The notes under the pieces: generated by a model
The model's input: the letters and a program-made list of their open reading frames with translations, nothing else
What the model was told of the DNA's origin: nothing
The model's database searches: none
Shown: positions 44,300 through 52,117 of the stretch, in pieces
Numbering within the stretch: position 1 is the first letter of the stretch
How the letters are laid out: every line of letters starts with the position of its first letter
Source of the DNA: a virus
Length of the DNA: 64,000 bases
Reading direction: 5' to 3' (one strand)
Virus record (IMG/VR): IMGVR_UViG_3300030098_005498
Location: 1 to 64,000 of that record
Translations under genes and position numbers: made by a program

Positions 44300-44393
44300 T
44301 TTGCTCTAAAGAAGAATTTTCTTTTATACTTTCAATAACTTCTAATTTTCTGTTATGATCCTCAAACTCAAAATATTCTGTGAGAAGTATCAT
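44277..44393 (-). CDS. Possible truncated glycosyltransferase-type N-terminus, 38 aa
   Basis: MILLTEYFEFEDHNRKLEVI followed by IKENSSLEQIEQILLY looks like the N-terminal 40 residues of the family represented at 26116-26964 (ITLLVELYKSE...). It starts with ATG and has AGGAAAG and AGG upstream. It stops before any catalytic motif and the next ORF continues in another frame. Either a remnant or a frameshifted gene. Confidence 0.35.
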   Translation of the reverse strand: MILLTEYFEFEDHNRKLEVIESIKENSSLEQIEQILLY

Positions 44394-44410
44394 CCTTTTT
44401 CTTTCCTAAA

Positions 44411-44436
44411 AATAAAAAAGGGGGAACATGTCCCCC
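44411..44436 (-). terminator. Rho-independent terminator
   Basis: Minus strand: stem GGGGGA/TTCCCCC with a 4-5 nt loop followed by TTTTTTATTTTT. It lies 19 bp past the stop of the coiled-coil membrane protein gene at 44455. Confidence 0.85.
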
Positions 44437-44454
44437 TAAATCTAATGTATAATC

Positions 44455-44790
44455 TTATTTATGGTGAGCGTCTATCTTAGAAATTACGGTATCAAATTTG
44501 TTATTAATTTCCGCAGAGATCTTTTCGTAGGCGTTCTTGTTTTCTGATGTTATCATTCGACATTCAACAACGTTTTCAGCGATTTCGTCTATCTTCTCTT
44601 CTACATTTCCAATACGCTTTTCTACACGTTGCAGCCGTTGATTTAAAGACTCGTTTACTTTTTGTTCTAACACGATAATCTGCTTTCCTTGTTGAACTAA
44701 AGTGTATATAACCCAAGAAAATACAGGTATAGCAAATACGCTAATCATTTCAATTAAGTTGCGAATTAGTTCCCATGTTTCGGGGGTCAT
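44455..44790 (-). CDS. Membrane-anchored coiled-coil protein, 111 aa
   Basis: One N-terminal hydrophobic segment (ISVFAIPVFSWVIYTLV, ~17-34) followed by a long coiled coil: QQGKQIIVLEQKVNESLNQRL and a heptad-rich Glu/Lys stretch to the end. This architecture suits a spanin, holin regulator or other lysis accessory, but no cassette partner is certain. Own transcript: terminators lie on both sides. Confidence 0.55.
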   Translation of the reverse strand: MTPETWELIRNLIEMISVFAIPVFSWVIYTLVQQGKQIIVLEQKVNESLNQRLQRVEKRIGNVEEKIDEIAENVVECRMITSENKNAYEKISAEINNKFDTVISKIDAHHK

Positions 44791-44820
44791 GATGGAGGCT
44801 CCGGTGATGTATGTTTAATC

Positions 44821-44888
44821 AAAAAAGAAAGGGGCTTATGAAATACTTAAGATTATACTTCATAAGGAAAGTGTCATAAACCCCTTTC
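44821..44888 (-). terminator. Long-stem rho-independent terminator
   Basis: Minus strand: the outer stem GAAAGGGG...CCCCTTTC extends inward into TTATGA/TCATAA, about 14 bp with one mismatch, and is followed by six T. It ends the transcript of the structural protein ending at 44901. Confidence 0.85.
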
Positions 44889-44900
44889 AAAAATCAAGGT

Positions 44901-45608
44901 TTACATACCAGTAATTGGTTTGTAATCAAAGAAGTCGCCACCACTAGAAACTGAAGTGGTAACAAAGTCTACCTTCATAACCAATTCACCAGGAATAGCA
45001 CGAGTCGGATTGGCAGCACTGTCGGATTGAGATGCGGTTGATCCGGCAACAGGATCAAACATATCAAGATCAGTAGCTGTTGACGGTGCTTCTGGGGCAG
45101 TCCCTCCAGAATTCAACCAATTAAGCCGTGACTTAATGGAAGTACCATTATCAAGATTTCCATTCCAAGAGAATGAGTTACCTCTCCATTTAGCAAGCAA
45201 CCTAGCACCGAAGTCGTGCTTGAATTGAAGAATTGAGTTGCCTTGATTACTAGAGTTAGCTCCAGGAATCAATAAGTTGGTTTTTGCAACACCAGAAAGA
45301 GTGGTGGTTTGTGTCATAATAACATAACTTCCAGCTGCCTGGAAAGCAAAAGTACCACCAGAAAGTACTTTCTGAGTGCCGTATAAACCGCCGGTATTTG
45401 TAGGATAAGAACCGTAACCTGGGTAATCACGTTCTACCGGACCGGGTACTTTTTTAGTGTCATCGGTAGCGTCCTTCAAGGGGAAAGATTTTGTGATAAC
45501 CGTTCCAGTAGTTGAATTACCAAGAATTGTTCCGCCTTGGGTAGTTGCTGAATAAGCACCGCCTGTAGTGTTTACAAGGTAGCTTGCAGAGCCATTTGGT
45601 ACTGCCAT
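44901..45608 (-). CDS. Putative virion structural protein, 235 aa
   Basis: Gly/Ser/Thr/Asn-rich, few charges, starting AVPNGSASYLVNTTGGAYSA with repeated beta patterns. GTQKVLSGGTFAFQAAGSYV and FKHDFGARLLAKWRGNSFSW are typical of beta-sandwich virion proteins; it ends FFDYKPITGM. ATG 45608 has AAGGAG upstream and a promoter 30 bp before it. It is a single-gene transcript with its own strong terminator, as expected for an abundant structural protein. Position in the virion unknown. Confidence 0.55.
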   Translation of the reverse strand: MAVPNGSASYLVNTTGGAYSATTQGGTILGNSTTGTVITKSFPLKDATDDTKKVPGPVERDYPGYGSYPTNTGGLYGTQKVLSGGTFAFQAAGSYVIMTQTTTLSGVAKTNLLIPGANSSNQGNSILQFKHDFGARLLAKWRGNSFSWNGNLDNGTSIKSRLNWLNSGGTAPEAPSTATDLDMFDPVAGSTASQSDSAANPTRAIPGELVMKVDFVTTSVSSGGDFFDYKPITGM

Positions 45609-45629
45609 AATAAAATCTCCTTTTGAATA

Positions 45630-45658
45630 AGTATAAAACAAAACTACGATGATTCCAA
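45630..45658 (-). promoter_or_regulatory. Promoter of the structural protein gene
   Basis: Minus strand: TTGGAA (45658-45653), 17-bp spacer, TATACT (45635-45630), i.e. 4/6 and 5/6 matches to the sigma-70 consensus, 20-30 bp before the ribosome site. It sits in the only gap between this gene and the sigma-factor gene. Confidence 0.5.
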
Positions 45659-45704
45659 TTTATCCAAAAGAAGATCCGATTCCTATGACTTTATACACAA
45701 AATT

Positions 45705-46184
45705 TTAAAATTCACATATCATTTTACATGTTTTTATGGCATTTTTTAGTTTGCGTCTAGCAGTTTCCCTTGAATAGCCATTTCTACGTCCAATCTCTTT
45801 CATGGTCATGTTTTCGTAAAATCTTTGTTCTAAGATATTTGCGGTTTCTGGCTCAAGTCCATTGATAATGTCAATAACTTCTAACTTATTTATATAATTG
45901 CTATCCATTTTATCAAAATCATCAACATTGAACTCTACTCTTTTTTTCTTTATTTTATTTTTAAAAGCGTATGAAAGTTGTTGGTATAAATAAGACGTGA
46001 ATTTAGTTCCACGAGTTTCGTCATATTTCTCAATACATCTCCATAAAGTATTCATTTGAATGGATTCAATATCATCAAAATCAATATTGTTTTTATACCT
46101 GTTAGAAACTTTATTCATAATATTTCTAACGTTGCTATCATTCCATTTCTCATCAAATTTTTGATTTACACTATCCATCATCAC
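45705..46184 (-). CDS. Small sigma-70-family factor, 159 aa
   Basis: Region 2 runs about residues 30-75 (IESIQMNTLWRCIEKYDETR, then FTSYLYQQLSYAFKNKIKKK, resembling the GLxxAxxxFDxxRGxxFxxYA pattern). Region 4 runs about residues 105-155 (LEPETANILEQRFYENMTM, then KEIGRRNGYSRETARRKL, the -35-binding helix-turn-helix). No region 1 or 3, as in ECF-type factors. It would direct host RNA polymerase to late or middle phage promoters, whose sequence I could not identify. It overlaps the upstream gene by 14 bases. Confidence 0.75.
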   Translation of the reverse strand: MMMDSVNQKFDEKWNDSNVRNIMNKVSNRYKNNIDFDDIESIQMNTLWRCIEKYDETRGTKFTSYLYQQLSYAFKNKIKKKRVEFNVDDFDKMDSNYINKLEVIDIINGLEPETANILEQRFYENMTMKEIGRRNGYSRETARRKLKNAIKTCKMICEF

Positions 46185-46818
46185 CCCTTAAAATAATTCC
46201 ACCAATTGATTGTTTTAATTCAACTAATTTATTCAAACCTTCTAGATACTTATGATCTAATTTATCAGAAACAATATAATCTACTTTGCCCGTTGAAGCA
46301 ACTAAAATAGACCAATACTTGTTGTGTTTTAATTGCTCTTTTACAAGTTCTACCGTTGCTTGAGTTTCTTCTGTCATGACCTCCGTTTCTGTATAAGTGC
46401 AAATTTTATTTTCAATATCTATCCTAACATCCTTGAAATCAAAAGTAACGGGAATCCCTATACAGAAGGTGTATCGACCCATAACCTTTAAGGCTTCAAT
46501 ACCTTCTATATCATTTGCTAAAATATCTTTTATATCGTTGGTGATACTAAAATTAGTAACTCCTATTCTGCAATCCCACATATCAGATGGCTTAAACATA
46601 GACTCCATGGGAAACATGCCAAATGGTGTATGTAGCATGTTCATTTTTTCCATGCCTCCCATAAACAAACCAAGAGGAGCCGATGTTATTTCTGTTTGAT
46701 CAATATTATTCAGCTCTTCTTCCATTTTGTCTAATTCGTCATGATATGCTTCAATATAATCTTCTGCCAAAGCATTCCAGCTAGTCCAGATGATTCTTTT
46801 ATGTGATTTAATTGACAT
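46171..46818 (-). CDS. Hypothetical protein, 215 aa
   Basis: Helical N-terminus (ALAEDYIEAYHDELDKMEEE), a Met/Gly/Phe-rich central patch (FMGGMEKMNMLHTPFGMFPM) and a beta C-terminal half (IGIPVTFDFKDVRIDIENKI). It looks like a virion-assembly or replication accessory but has no known motif. It overlaps the sigma factor gene by 14 bases, so both share a transcript. Confidence 0.45.
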   Translation of the reverse strand: MSIKSHKRIIWTSWNALAEDYIEAYHDELDKMEEELNNIDQTEITSAPLGLFMGGMEKMNMLHTPFGMFPMESMFKPSDMWDCRIGVTNFSITNDIKDILANDIEGIEALKVMGRYTFCIGIPVTFDFKDVRIDIENKICTYTETEVMTEETQATVELVKEQLKHNKYWSILVASTGKVDYIVSDKLDHKYLEGLNKLVELKQSIGGIILRGDDG

Positions 46819-46832
46819 TTCAAAATCTCCTG

Positions 46833-47174
46833 TTAAATATTGAAAACTTGATCAGGAGGGACTACTACATCATTGCCATTTTCGGTCTTGGTATTCTTTT
46901 GAGCTTGGCTATTTATTAAATTAACAACAGTCACATAGTCGGCCTCGTTACTATTTATTACGCATTCATTTTTGATTTCTTTAAAAATCTCTTCTCCAAA
47001 ATTTTCTATTAGTAACTTGTAGAATATTGAAGCCAATCCTATTAAACCTTCTTCACCAGAAATCCAATTACAATTATATTCTACTATACCATCAGTGTCA
47101 GATTGTATAATCAATTCACAGCTGACAGTTTTATTGTCCGATGGTTCTTGGGGTCGAGGTGATTGATTTTGCAT
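46833..47174 (-). CDS. Hypothetical protein, 113 aa
   Basis: ISGEEGLIGLASIFYKLLIE and NFGEEIFKEIKNE form helices; the N-terminus is a beta strand pair with SCELIIQSDTDGIVEYNCNW. No Cys motif or membrane segment. Overlaps the preceding gene by 44 bases, so its true start may be later. Function unknown. Confidence 0.4.
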   Translation of the reverse strand: MQNQSPRPQEPSDNKTVSCELIIQSDTDGIVEYNCNWISGEEGLIGLASIFYKLLIENFGEEIFKEIKNECVINSNEADYVTVVNLINSQAQKNTKTENGNDVVVPPDQVFNI

Positions 47175-47502
47175 ATATTTCCTTTATTTTTAAATCATCT
47201 AGAGACATTATTTTATAATTTGGTTTGCAGACTAAAGTTCCAGTTTCTAGAACTGTTACGTATATAGCTTCTACTGTACCCTTTTCTTCATGAACTAAAT
47301 CTGTTAATTGAGGGTTTAACCAAGCGTAGTTGATATTAATGCAAGATGAACATAAATCAATTAATGTCTCGTCAATATTTTTTGTGGAAACGTATTTATT
47401 TGGAAATTGATTATTTTTGTTTACCACCAATCTAGCTTTAGGAAACGCTGCTCGATTGTATGGAGGAACTTCCAATATTATAAGAGTAAGTTTTGTTTTC
47501 AT
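47131..47502 (-). CDS. Hypothetical protein, 123 aa
   Basis: Beta-rich N-terminus (KLTLIILEVPPYNRAAFPKA) then DLCSSCININYAWLNPQLTD and a strand-rich end, VEAIYVTVLETGTLVCKPNY. Only two Cys near each other (CSSC), possibly a metal site or disulfide. Abuts the next gene. Function unknown. Confidence 0.42.
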   Translation of the reverse strand: MKTKLTLIILEVPPYNRAAFPKARLVVNKNNQFPNKYVSTKNIDETLIDLCSSCININYAWLNPQLTDLVHEEKGTVEAIYVTVLETGTLVCKPNYKIMSLDDLKIKEIYAKSITSTPRTIGQ

Positions 47503-47753
47503 TATTTTTTCTTTTTAGTTGCGTTTTGCTTTTCAGCCTCCTGTCTTTGAAATTTTTGACTCGCCAACATTTGACCTCTTAAATCTTGTAAAACATCGAC
47601 TTGATTTTTCAAAATTGTATATTTTTCTACAGCAGACTCCAGTCTGTCAAGTGACCCCTTTTCAGTGGGTCTTAAAATAGATGCATTCATTTGAAACATA
47701 CATTCAGACATGTTAGCTTCATACCTAGCAATCAACACTTGCAAAATGTCCAT
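47502..47753 (-). CDS. Hypothetical helical protein, 83 aa
   Basis: A single long amphipathic helix: ECMFQMNASILRPTEKGSLD, then RLESAVEKYTILKNQVDVLQ and a basic end (NATKKKK). Coiled-coil potential, no membrane segment. It lies just upstream (in coordinates) of a membrane-protein run. Function unknown. Confidence 0.42.
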   Translation of the reverse strand: MDILQVLIARYEANMSECMFQMNASILRPTEKGSLDRLESAVEKYTILKNQVDVLQDLRGQMLASQKFQRQEAEKQNATKKKK

Positions 47754-47770
47754 TCTACATCTTTCCTTCG

Positions 47771-48220
47771 TTAAAGTGATAGAGAATAAGCTAAAGCGTT
47801 AAAATTTTTAGATACTTCAACTTTTTCAATTTCGTTTAATCTATGATTGTCTGTTCCTACTGTTGACTTAAATATAGAAACTATACCATCTCCATATCCA
47901 TCATATTTATCTTTGAGTGATCCATCAAATACGTTTTCTGTTGCTTTGATGTATACATCTCCCATTTGTTGAGCATCGCAATCGTAAGATGTTATCCTCT
48001 TGGAAAAAACATCGTTGAATATGGCTAGTCTAGTCCTATCGTCTAATTCGGTTACTTTGTCAGCAACTGGTTTTACCAATTGCTCAGTTTTATCGGTCAT
48101 TGGAGATGTTAGCTCAATATCCACTTTTGGACTTACAGGTTGTGCCAACACCTCTAAAATTTGATTTCCAAATAAACCTATAACTATAAAGGCTAGACCT
48201 AGCCAGATTCTATTACTCAT
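47771..48220 (-). CDS. Membrane-anchored protein, 149 aa
   Basis: The ATG at 48220 has GGAGAAA upstream. MSNRIWLGLAFIVIGLFGNQ is an N-terminal membrane anchor or signal (positive N-terminus, 16-residue hydrophobic run). The exterior domain starts with ILEVLAQPVSPKVDIELTSP and contains two Asp/Tyr-rich regions. It could be an exported assembly or lysis accessory. It overlaps the previous membrane gene by 8 bases. Confidence 0.5.
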   Translation of the reverse strand: MSNRIWLGLAFIVIGLFGNQILEVLAQPVSPKVDIELTSPMTDKTEQLVKPVADKVTELDDRTRLAIFNDVFSKRITSYDCDAQQMGDVYIKATENVFDGSLKDKYDGYGDGIVSIFKSTVGTDNHRLNEIEKVEVSKNFNALAYSLSL

Positions 48221-48539
48221 TTGATTTCTCCGGTTCTGAGTCGTCATCACTTAAGTCGTCATGGTCGTGATGCTTTACACCAATCAATAAAGGAAATACC
48301 TCATCTAATTTTTCACAAGCCTCGTAAAGTCCAGCCTTGTGAGTTGCATCAGAAAGACACTCCCACTTACAGACTAAATCTGTAAGATCCCTATCTACAG
48401 GAGTATTATCCTTTTCTCTTTCTTTCCAAAATCTGGCGATCCACTCCCTGCCATTGGTGACAACGGGGCCACCTAGAATAAAAACACCAATTGCAATAAG
48501 CATCCACTGAATAGGATTAATATCCGATAGAAAGTCCAT
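48213..48539 (-). CDS. Small membrane protein with acidic tail, 108 aa
   Basis: One transmembrane segment, QWMLIAIGVFILGGPVV (~11-27), then a basic stretch (GREWIARFWKEREKD), a Cys-containing helical region (LVCKWECLSDATHKAG) and an acidic C-terminus (DLSDDDSEPEKSN). It might be a holin-accessory or a lipid-facing anchor. It is part of a run of three consecutive single-span genes. No family name. Confidence 0.5.
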   Translation of the reverse strand: MDFLSDINPIQWMLIAIGVFILGGPVVTNGREWIARFWKEREKDNTPVDRDLTDLVCKWECLSDATHKAGLYEACEKLDEVFPLLIGVKHHDHDDLSDDDSEPEKSNE

Positions 48540-48561
48540 AATAGTTCCTCAATGTGTTTGA

Positions 48562-48738
48562 TTATTTAGTTTCTCTAACAGTGTCACCAATAACCCAAGC
48601 TACAACAATTGTAATAATACCAATTAGCTGTTCTTGATTAAGTTCAATACCAAACGCTTCAGAAGTTACAATAGAAGCCAAAGCAACTGCCGAAACCCAG
48701 AAACGTCTAGATGTCAAAAGCGATTTCAGTTTACTCAT
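48562..48738 (-). CDS. Holin-like two-span membrane protein, 58 aa
   Basis: Start ATG 48738 has GGGAGAAA upstream. Two hydrophobic segments: FWVSAVALASIVTSEAFG (~12-29) and QLIGIITIVVAWVIG (~37-51), with a basic N-terminus (KLKSLLTSRR) and charged end. Size and topology fit class II holins, and neighbours are single-span proteins, but there is no lysin beside it in the window. A different small membrane role is possible. Confidence 0.5.
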   Translation of the reverse strand: MSKLKSLLTSRRFWVSAVALASIVTSEAFGIELNQEQLIGIITIVVAWVIGDTVRETK

Positions 48739-48762
48739 AATAATTTCTCCCATATTTAAAAA

Positions 48763-48873
48763 TTAACGACGATGGCCAAAAATGCGGCCAAATACACCTC
48801 TTCTTTTTCGAACTGTTCTGCTTACCCCTGTTACGGCCTTCTCTCCAGAACCTGAAGATTTAACAGTCCCTGA
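48763..48873 (-). other. In-frame extension after a UGA stop: 36 codons, then TAA
   Basis: The gene ending at 48874 (TGA) continues in the same frame for 36 codons to a TAA at 48763-48765, without any ATG, GTG or TTG. The translation runs SGTVKSSGSGEKAVTGVSR and then a strongly basic tail, TVRKRRGVFGRIFGHRR. The Gly/Ser linker spans the stop (GGTGGS-stop-SGTVKSSGSG), which is how one protein would look. UGA readthrough, a nonsense mutation or a base error would all explain it. Confidence 0.5.
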
Positions 48874-49299
48874 TCATGAGCCGCCTGTCCCGCCTTGAAT
48901 TTCTTTAACTTCTTCTGGATTAATTTTTATCTCTGATGGAGGATAAATCAGTTTATTTTCATTAATATCATACGTAGGGAGTTCTTGTGGATCTCCCGTA
49001 TGATAAGGACAAGGTGAAACATGTCCGTCCCCCTGTACGATTTTTCCAGTACCTTTGCAAATACATTTTTCAGGATCTGGATCTGGGCCAACTGGTTGTG
49101 GGGTTGGCCGGGGTGTAACACCTAAAACTTCTTTTTCCGCCTTATGAAAACCAGCTTCTGTGTCTTTAATTATAATATCTATATCGTCATTTGTCAACCC
49201 GTAGTTTACAGGAATTTTTTCAAATCCTGTGAAATAAGCGTATCCAAAAATAACAATAATACCTATAATAATTTTTTCTCGTGTAGTTAATTTTTGCAT
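48874..49299 (-). CDS. Membrane-anchored protein with DnaJ-type Cys motif, 141 aa
   Basis: KIIIGIIVIFGYAYFTGF is an N-terminal membrane anchor after a basic start. The exterior part is Pro-rich (GVTPRPTPQPVGPDPDPEKC) and has CICKGTGKIVQGDGHVSPC, a CxCxGxG...CP cluster like one DnaJ zinc-finger repeat. Ends KEIQGGTGGS at UGA, followed by a basic in-frame extension. It lies 12 bp after the papain-like protease gene, in the direction of transcription. Confidence 0.5.
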   Translation of the reverse strand: MQKLTTREKIIIGIIVIFGYAYFTGFEKIPVNYGLTNDDIDIIIKDTEAGFHKAEKEVLGVTPRPTPQPVGPDPDPEKCICKGTGKIVQGDGHVSPCPYHTGDPQELPTYDINENKLIYPPSEIKINPEEVKEIQGGTGGS

Positions 49300-49311
49300 A
49301 ACATACCTCGC

Positions 49312-50247
49312 TTAAAATTGGTCATCGAAACTAGACCAGTCAATTTCTCTGGCGGGAAATCCATCTACATCACTAAAGACCCAAGCACCCCCTCCAGAAA
49401 GCATTCCACGGGCATCTTTTTCTCTAATCCAAAAAGATCCTTCTGGCTGTTCATGAACTTTTGGGCCACTATTCCAAATGCCCCAACTGTTTTGTACCAG
49501 GAACAGAGTTTCATTAAGTCTTTCTTTTGTGTCGTCACAGGCGATCCAAGCCATCGCGTGTGCCCACGAACCTGACTTTTTAGCAATGCCGTTAGAATCT
49601 CTACGAGAACTAAAACCATATCGAGAACATACAGATAAAGCGTATCCATTCGCTAATGCATCTCTAGCCTCTTCTACAGTTCTTACGTTTGAAATTGTTT
49701 TTACTTGATGTTTACTTGCTTCTGTCTTGTATACACTATCGGGGATAAGTTTTTTAGCTCCTAATCTTGAGTTATATACTGTAAGGTCTCCGTGCTCTAC
49801 ATTGTAGTCTTTTCTTAAAAGTATACCACCGTTTTGTGCGACATATCTAGCTGCACCTGAACACGTCATCCCCTGACCCATATGTTCACGAGATTGATAA
49901 ATTGCTTCGGTTGCGGATCGTGTTTCAAATATTTCTCTATCATCTTTGTGTAAAATTTCATAAGCACGAGTTACATCTACCGCATTACGTGTGCTATGTG
50001 ATACGCAGTCCCCATCAGTCTGCCTTTCAGATGGACCAAACCCTGGATCAAATTTTAGTAATGCTTTGAAGGGTAGACTAAGTTTCCCCTCCCCAGATCC
50101 AAATAAATCATATGCAGCAGCACCAAAAATAGGCATGGGCAATTCGCCAAGTAGTGCCTTTACATCTTCTTCATCACAAATTGCACCAACAAAACCATCT
50201 TTGTAGGCTTTCAAAGTTTGTCTAGGTGTTATAAAATTAGAGTCCAT
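49312..50247 (-). CDS. Papain-like C1 cysteine protease, 311 aa
   Basis: The papain triad is clear: oxyanion Gln and nucleophile Cys in RQTDGDCVSHSTRNAVDV (Q76, C81), His in KSGSWAHAMAWIAC, and Asn in FLVQNSWGIWNSG (NSWG is the C1A signature). No signal peptide or propeptide is obvious, so it should be cytosolic or virion-borne. C1A proteases are uncommon in phages. It might process virion proteins or act on host proteins. It overlaps the next GT4 gene by 11 bases. Confidence 0.8.
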   Translation of the reverse strand: MDSNFITPRQTLKAYKDGFVGAICDEEDVKALLGELPMPIFGAAAYDLFGSGEGKLSLPFKALLKFDPGFGPSERQTDGDCVSHSTRNAVDVTRAYEILHKDDREIFETRSATEAIYQSREHMGQGMTCSGAARYVAQNGGILLRKDYNVEHGDLTVYNSRLGAKKLIPDSVYKTEASKHQVKTISNVRTVEEARDALANGYALSVCSRYGFSSRRDSNGIAKKSGSWAHAMAWIACDDTKERLNETLFLVQNSWGIWNSGPKVHEQPEGSFWIREKDARGMLSGGGAWVFSDVDGFPAREIDWSSFDDQF

Positions 50248-51289
50248 TTAGTAACTCCTGTGCTGAATTTTTCCACGTAAATTGGTTGGCTGTATGCATA
50301 CCCATAAAATTTTCTACATTACCCCATTTTTGTTTAGTTTTATGTACAGATCTAAGATGTTCAATCAGTTGATCTTTTGCTCTCTGATTAAAGCTCGCCC
50401 ATTGTCCATACTCGCCAGAAAAGAAAACACCATCATGGGCATTTTCTAATTCATCAATGTTGATCAAATAGCAATTTTCCTTATTGCAAAACTGGGTGTG
50501 TGCTGAGTAATTTGTGGCTATAACGGACTTGCCGCAGGCCATCATTTCTAATAGCTCTAAATTCCATCCTTCGGCTCTTGCTGGAAAAACACCACAATCC
50601 GTTTGCTTCATTATATTATACACATCTTTATGTGTTTGTTGTCTTGGAATTATTCTTATCTTGCTACCCAGGGGGGAGTTCTTGTACAAATCTTGCCAAC
50701 CTTGATTGTTGGGTCCAATGAAAGGATTATCACACATCATCCATAATTCTACATTATCAGTTTGTTTAAAAGCTTCGTTAAAACATTCTAATAAAACATC
50801 ATGCCCCTTACGCTTTTCCCATTTTCCACAATTAAAAAAAATGGTTTCTTTGCGACTAGACTTTTGAGGTCGGAACGTTTCAAGATCCACTCCGAGTGGT
50901 ACGACATGGACAGGCGGACAGGTCCATCCCTTTTGATTGTATAAAACATCTTTAGCCCATTCTGAGCAGACAAATATTTTATCACAATGCATAATGCTTA
51001 TTGCTTCTTCATGAGAAAATTCTGTTAATTCAAAAATGGGAAACCCTATATGGAGACCCTTTCCTACATGTGTATGTAATTCATTCTGATGCCAAATCTT
51101 TACAGAGGGATTGTCAGACAAATCTGTAAATCTATTGGTCATCCCGGCACGAATATATTTATCAACAAACTCTGGTTTAGAAATAGGATATAGGGAAGTG
51201 GATGGATGAAGTTTGTATAACTCTTTATAAATATTGTACCCAGCTACCCCATATCCTAAATTGTTAATTGGTGTAATTAACTTTAACAT
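50237..51289 (-). CDS. Family 4 glycosyltransferase, 350 aa
   Basis: N-terminal INNLGYGVAGYNIYKELYK acceptor loop; VHVVPLGVDLETFRP; TIFFNCGKWEKRKGHDVLLE; CGVFPARAEGWNLELLEMM, the EX7E donor site; CGKSVIATNYSAHTQF. A complete GT-B enzyme. It begins a group of sugar genes with the three fucosyltransferase-like genes that follow at higher coordinates. Donor unknown. Confidence 0.85.
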   Translation of the reverse strand: MLKLITPINNLGYGVAGYNIYKELYKLHPSTSLYPISKPEFVDKYIRAGMTNRFTDLSDNPSVKIWHQNELHTHVGKGLHIGFPIFELTEFSHEEAISIMHCDKIFVCSEWAKDVLYNQKGWTCPPVHVVPLGVDLETFRPQKSSRKETIFFNCGKWEKRKGHDVLLECFNEAFKQTDNVELWMMCDNPFIGPNNQGWQDLYKNSPLGSKIRIIPRQQTHKDVYNIMKQTDCGVFPARAEGWNLELLEMMACGKSVIATNYSAHTQFCNKENCYLINIDELENAHDGVFFSGEYGQWASFNQRAKDQLIEHLRSVHKTKQKWGNVENFMGMHTANQFTWKNSAQELLNGL

Positions 51290-51290
51290 T

Positions 51291-52070
51291 TTATTTCAAT
51301 TCCCTGTATGCTGATTTCCAATGATTTAGTGGCTTTGTTTGTCCTAATGCTTGACTAGATAAAAAGAAAATATCTCCCTCAGAATATATAGATGCTGTAT
51401 AAGAAAGACCGCTTTTACTTCCAAGAAAAACTTTGGCTGTCACAAATTCATGAAATGTGGTTGTTAATGAATATTTTTGGTTGTAAGCCATTGGTTCTGA
51501 AAGTTTAAATGTGGTTTTTTCTATAAACTCCTGGGGCCAGTTACGTAATATACTTTCAAATTCCTGTATTTGACCTTCGGAATGAATTGCTACATTATAA
51601 TGATCTGGGTATTTTTTTATTAATGCAGGAATGGCAGTGTTGTACCATTCATTTGATATATATCTTCTTTCTCGGTCTTTGACGTGCCAATCAGACATGC
51701 CTGTCTTCAAGTCTCCTCGACGTATGTGGATTACTATTTCTTCTTTGACTGGTTCGGGTTTGGATGTAGACCAATAAAGTTCTCTTATATGCGAAAGAAC
51801 TTCATTAGTGTAATATGCATTTGGACTCCAAAAAACTCTACGACAATCCTTACGAGATAAATGTATATTCTTACCTTCTCTATTGTCGGCAATTCCAATG
51901 AATTTATTTAACTCTTCTGCCTTATTTTCCCATCCATGTGCTACATGTGTGAAAGGCGTATGAACGTAGTTATATTTTGAACTGTTAAAACAAAAGGCAA
52001 TACCGGATAGCTTGGCATTTAACTGACATCCAAATCCGTCAACCTTTCCTTTTACTGTTAGATTTTGCAT
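51291..52070 (-). CDS. Fucosyltransferase-like protein (HxRRGD type), 259 aa
   Basis: EEIVIHIRRGDLKTG holds the HxRRGD motif that binds GDP-fucose in GT11/GT23-type alpha-fucosyltransferases. DGFGCQLNAKLSGIAFCFN (N-terminal GGF/GxQ-like loop) and TTFHEFVTAKVFLGSKSGLS, with the conserved SKSGLS/SSxxW-type strand, complete the fold. About 60% identical by eye to the gene at 52906. Likely adds fucose to a glycan; use of the fcl product is an inference. Confidence 0.7.
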   Translation of the reverse strand: MQNLTVKGKVDGFGCQLNAKLSGIAFCFNSSKYNYVHTPFTHVAHGWENKAEELNKFIGIADNREGKNIHLSRKDCRRVFWSPNAYYTNEVLSHIRELYWSTSKPEPVKEEIVIHIRRGDLKTGMSDWHVKDRERRYISNEWYNTAIPALIKKYPDHYNVAIHSEGQIQEFESILRNWPQEFIEKTTFKLSEPMAYNQKYSLTTTFHEFVTAKVFLGSKSGLSYTASIYSEGDIFFLSSQALGQTKPLNHWKSAYRELK

Positions 52071-52117
52071 TTTTATCTCGTTTTATAGTATGGAAATCTA
52101 TGTGTATGATATGTATT

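Noticed and set aside
49169-49197. Perfect TTGACA-17-TATAAT inside the membrane protein gene
   Set aside because: It falls in codons for DDIDIII, and the same DxDII codons give another full match (16-bp spacer) at 61529-61556; both are probably coding coincidences.
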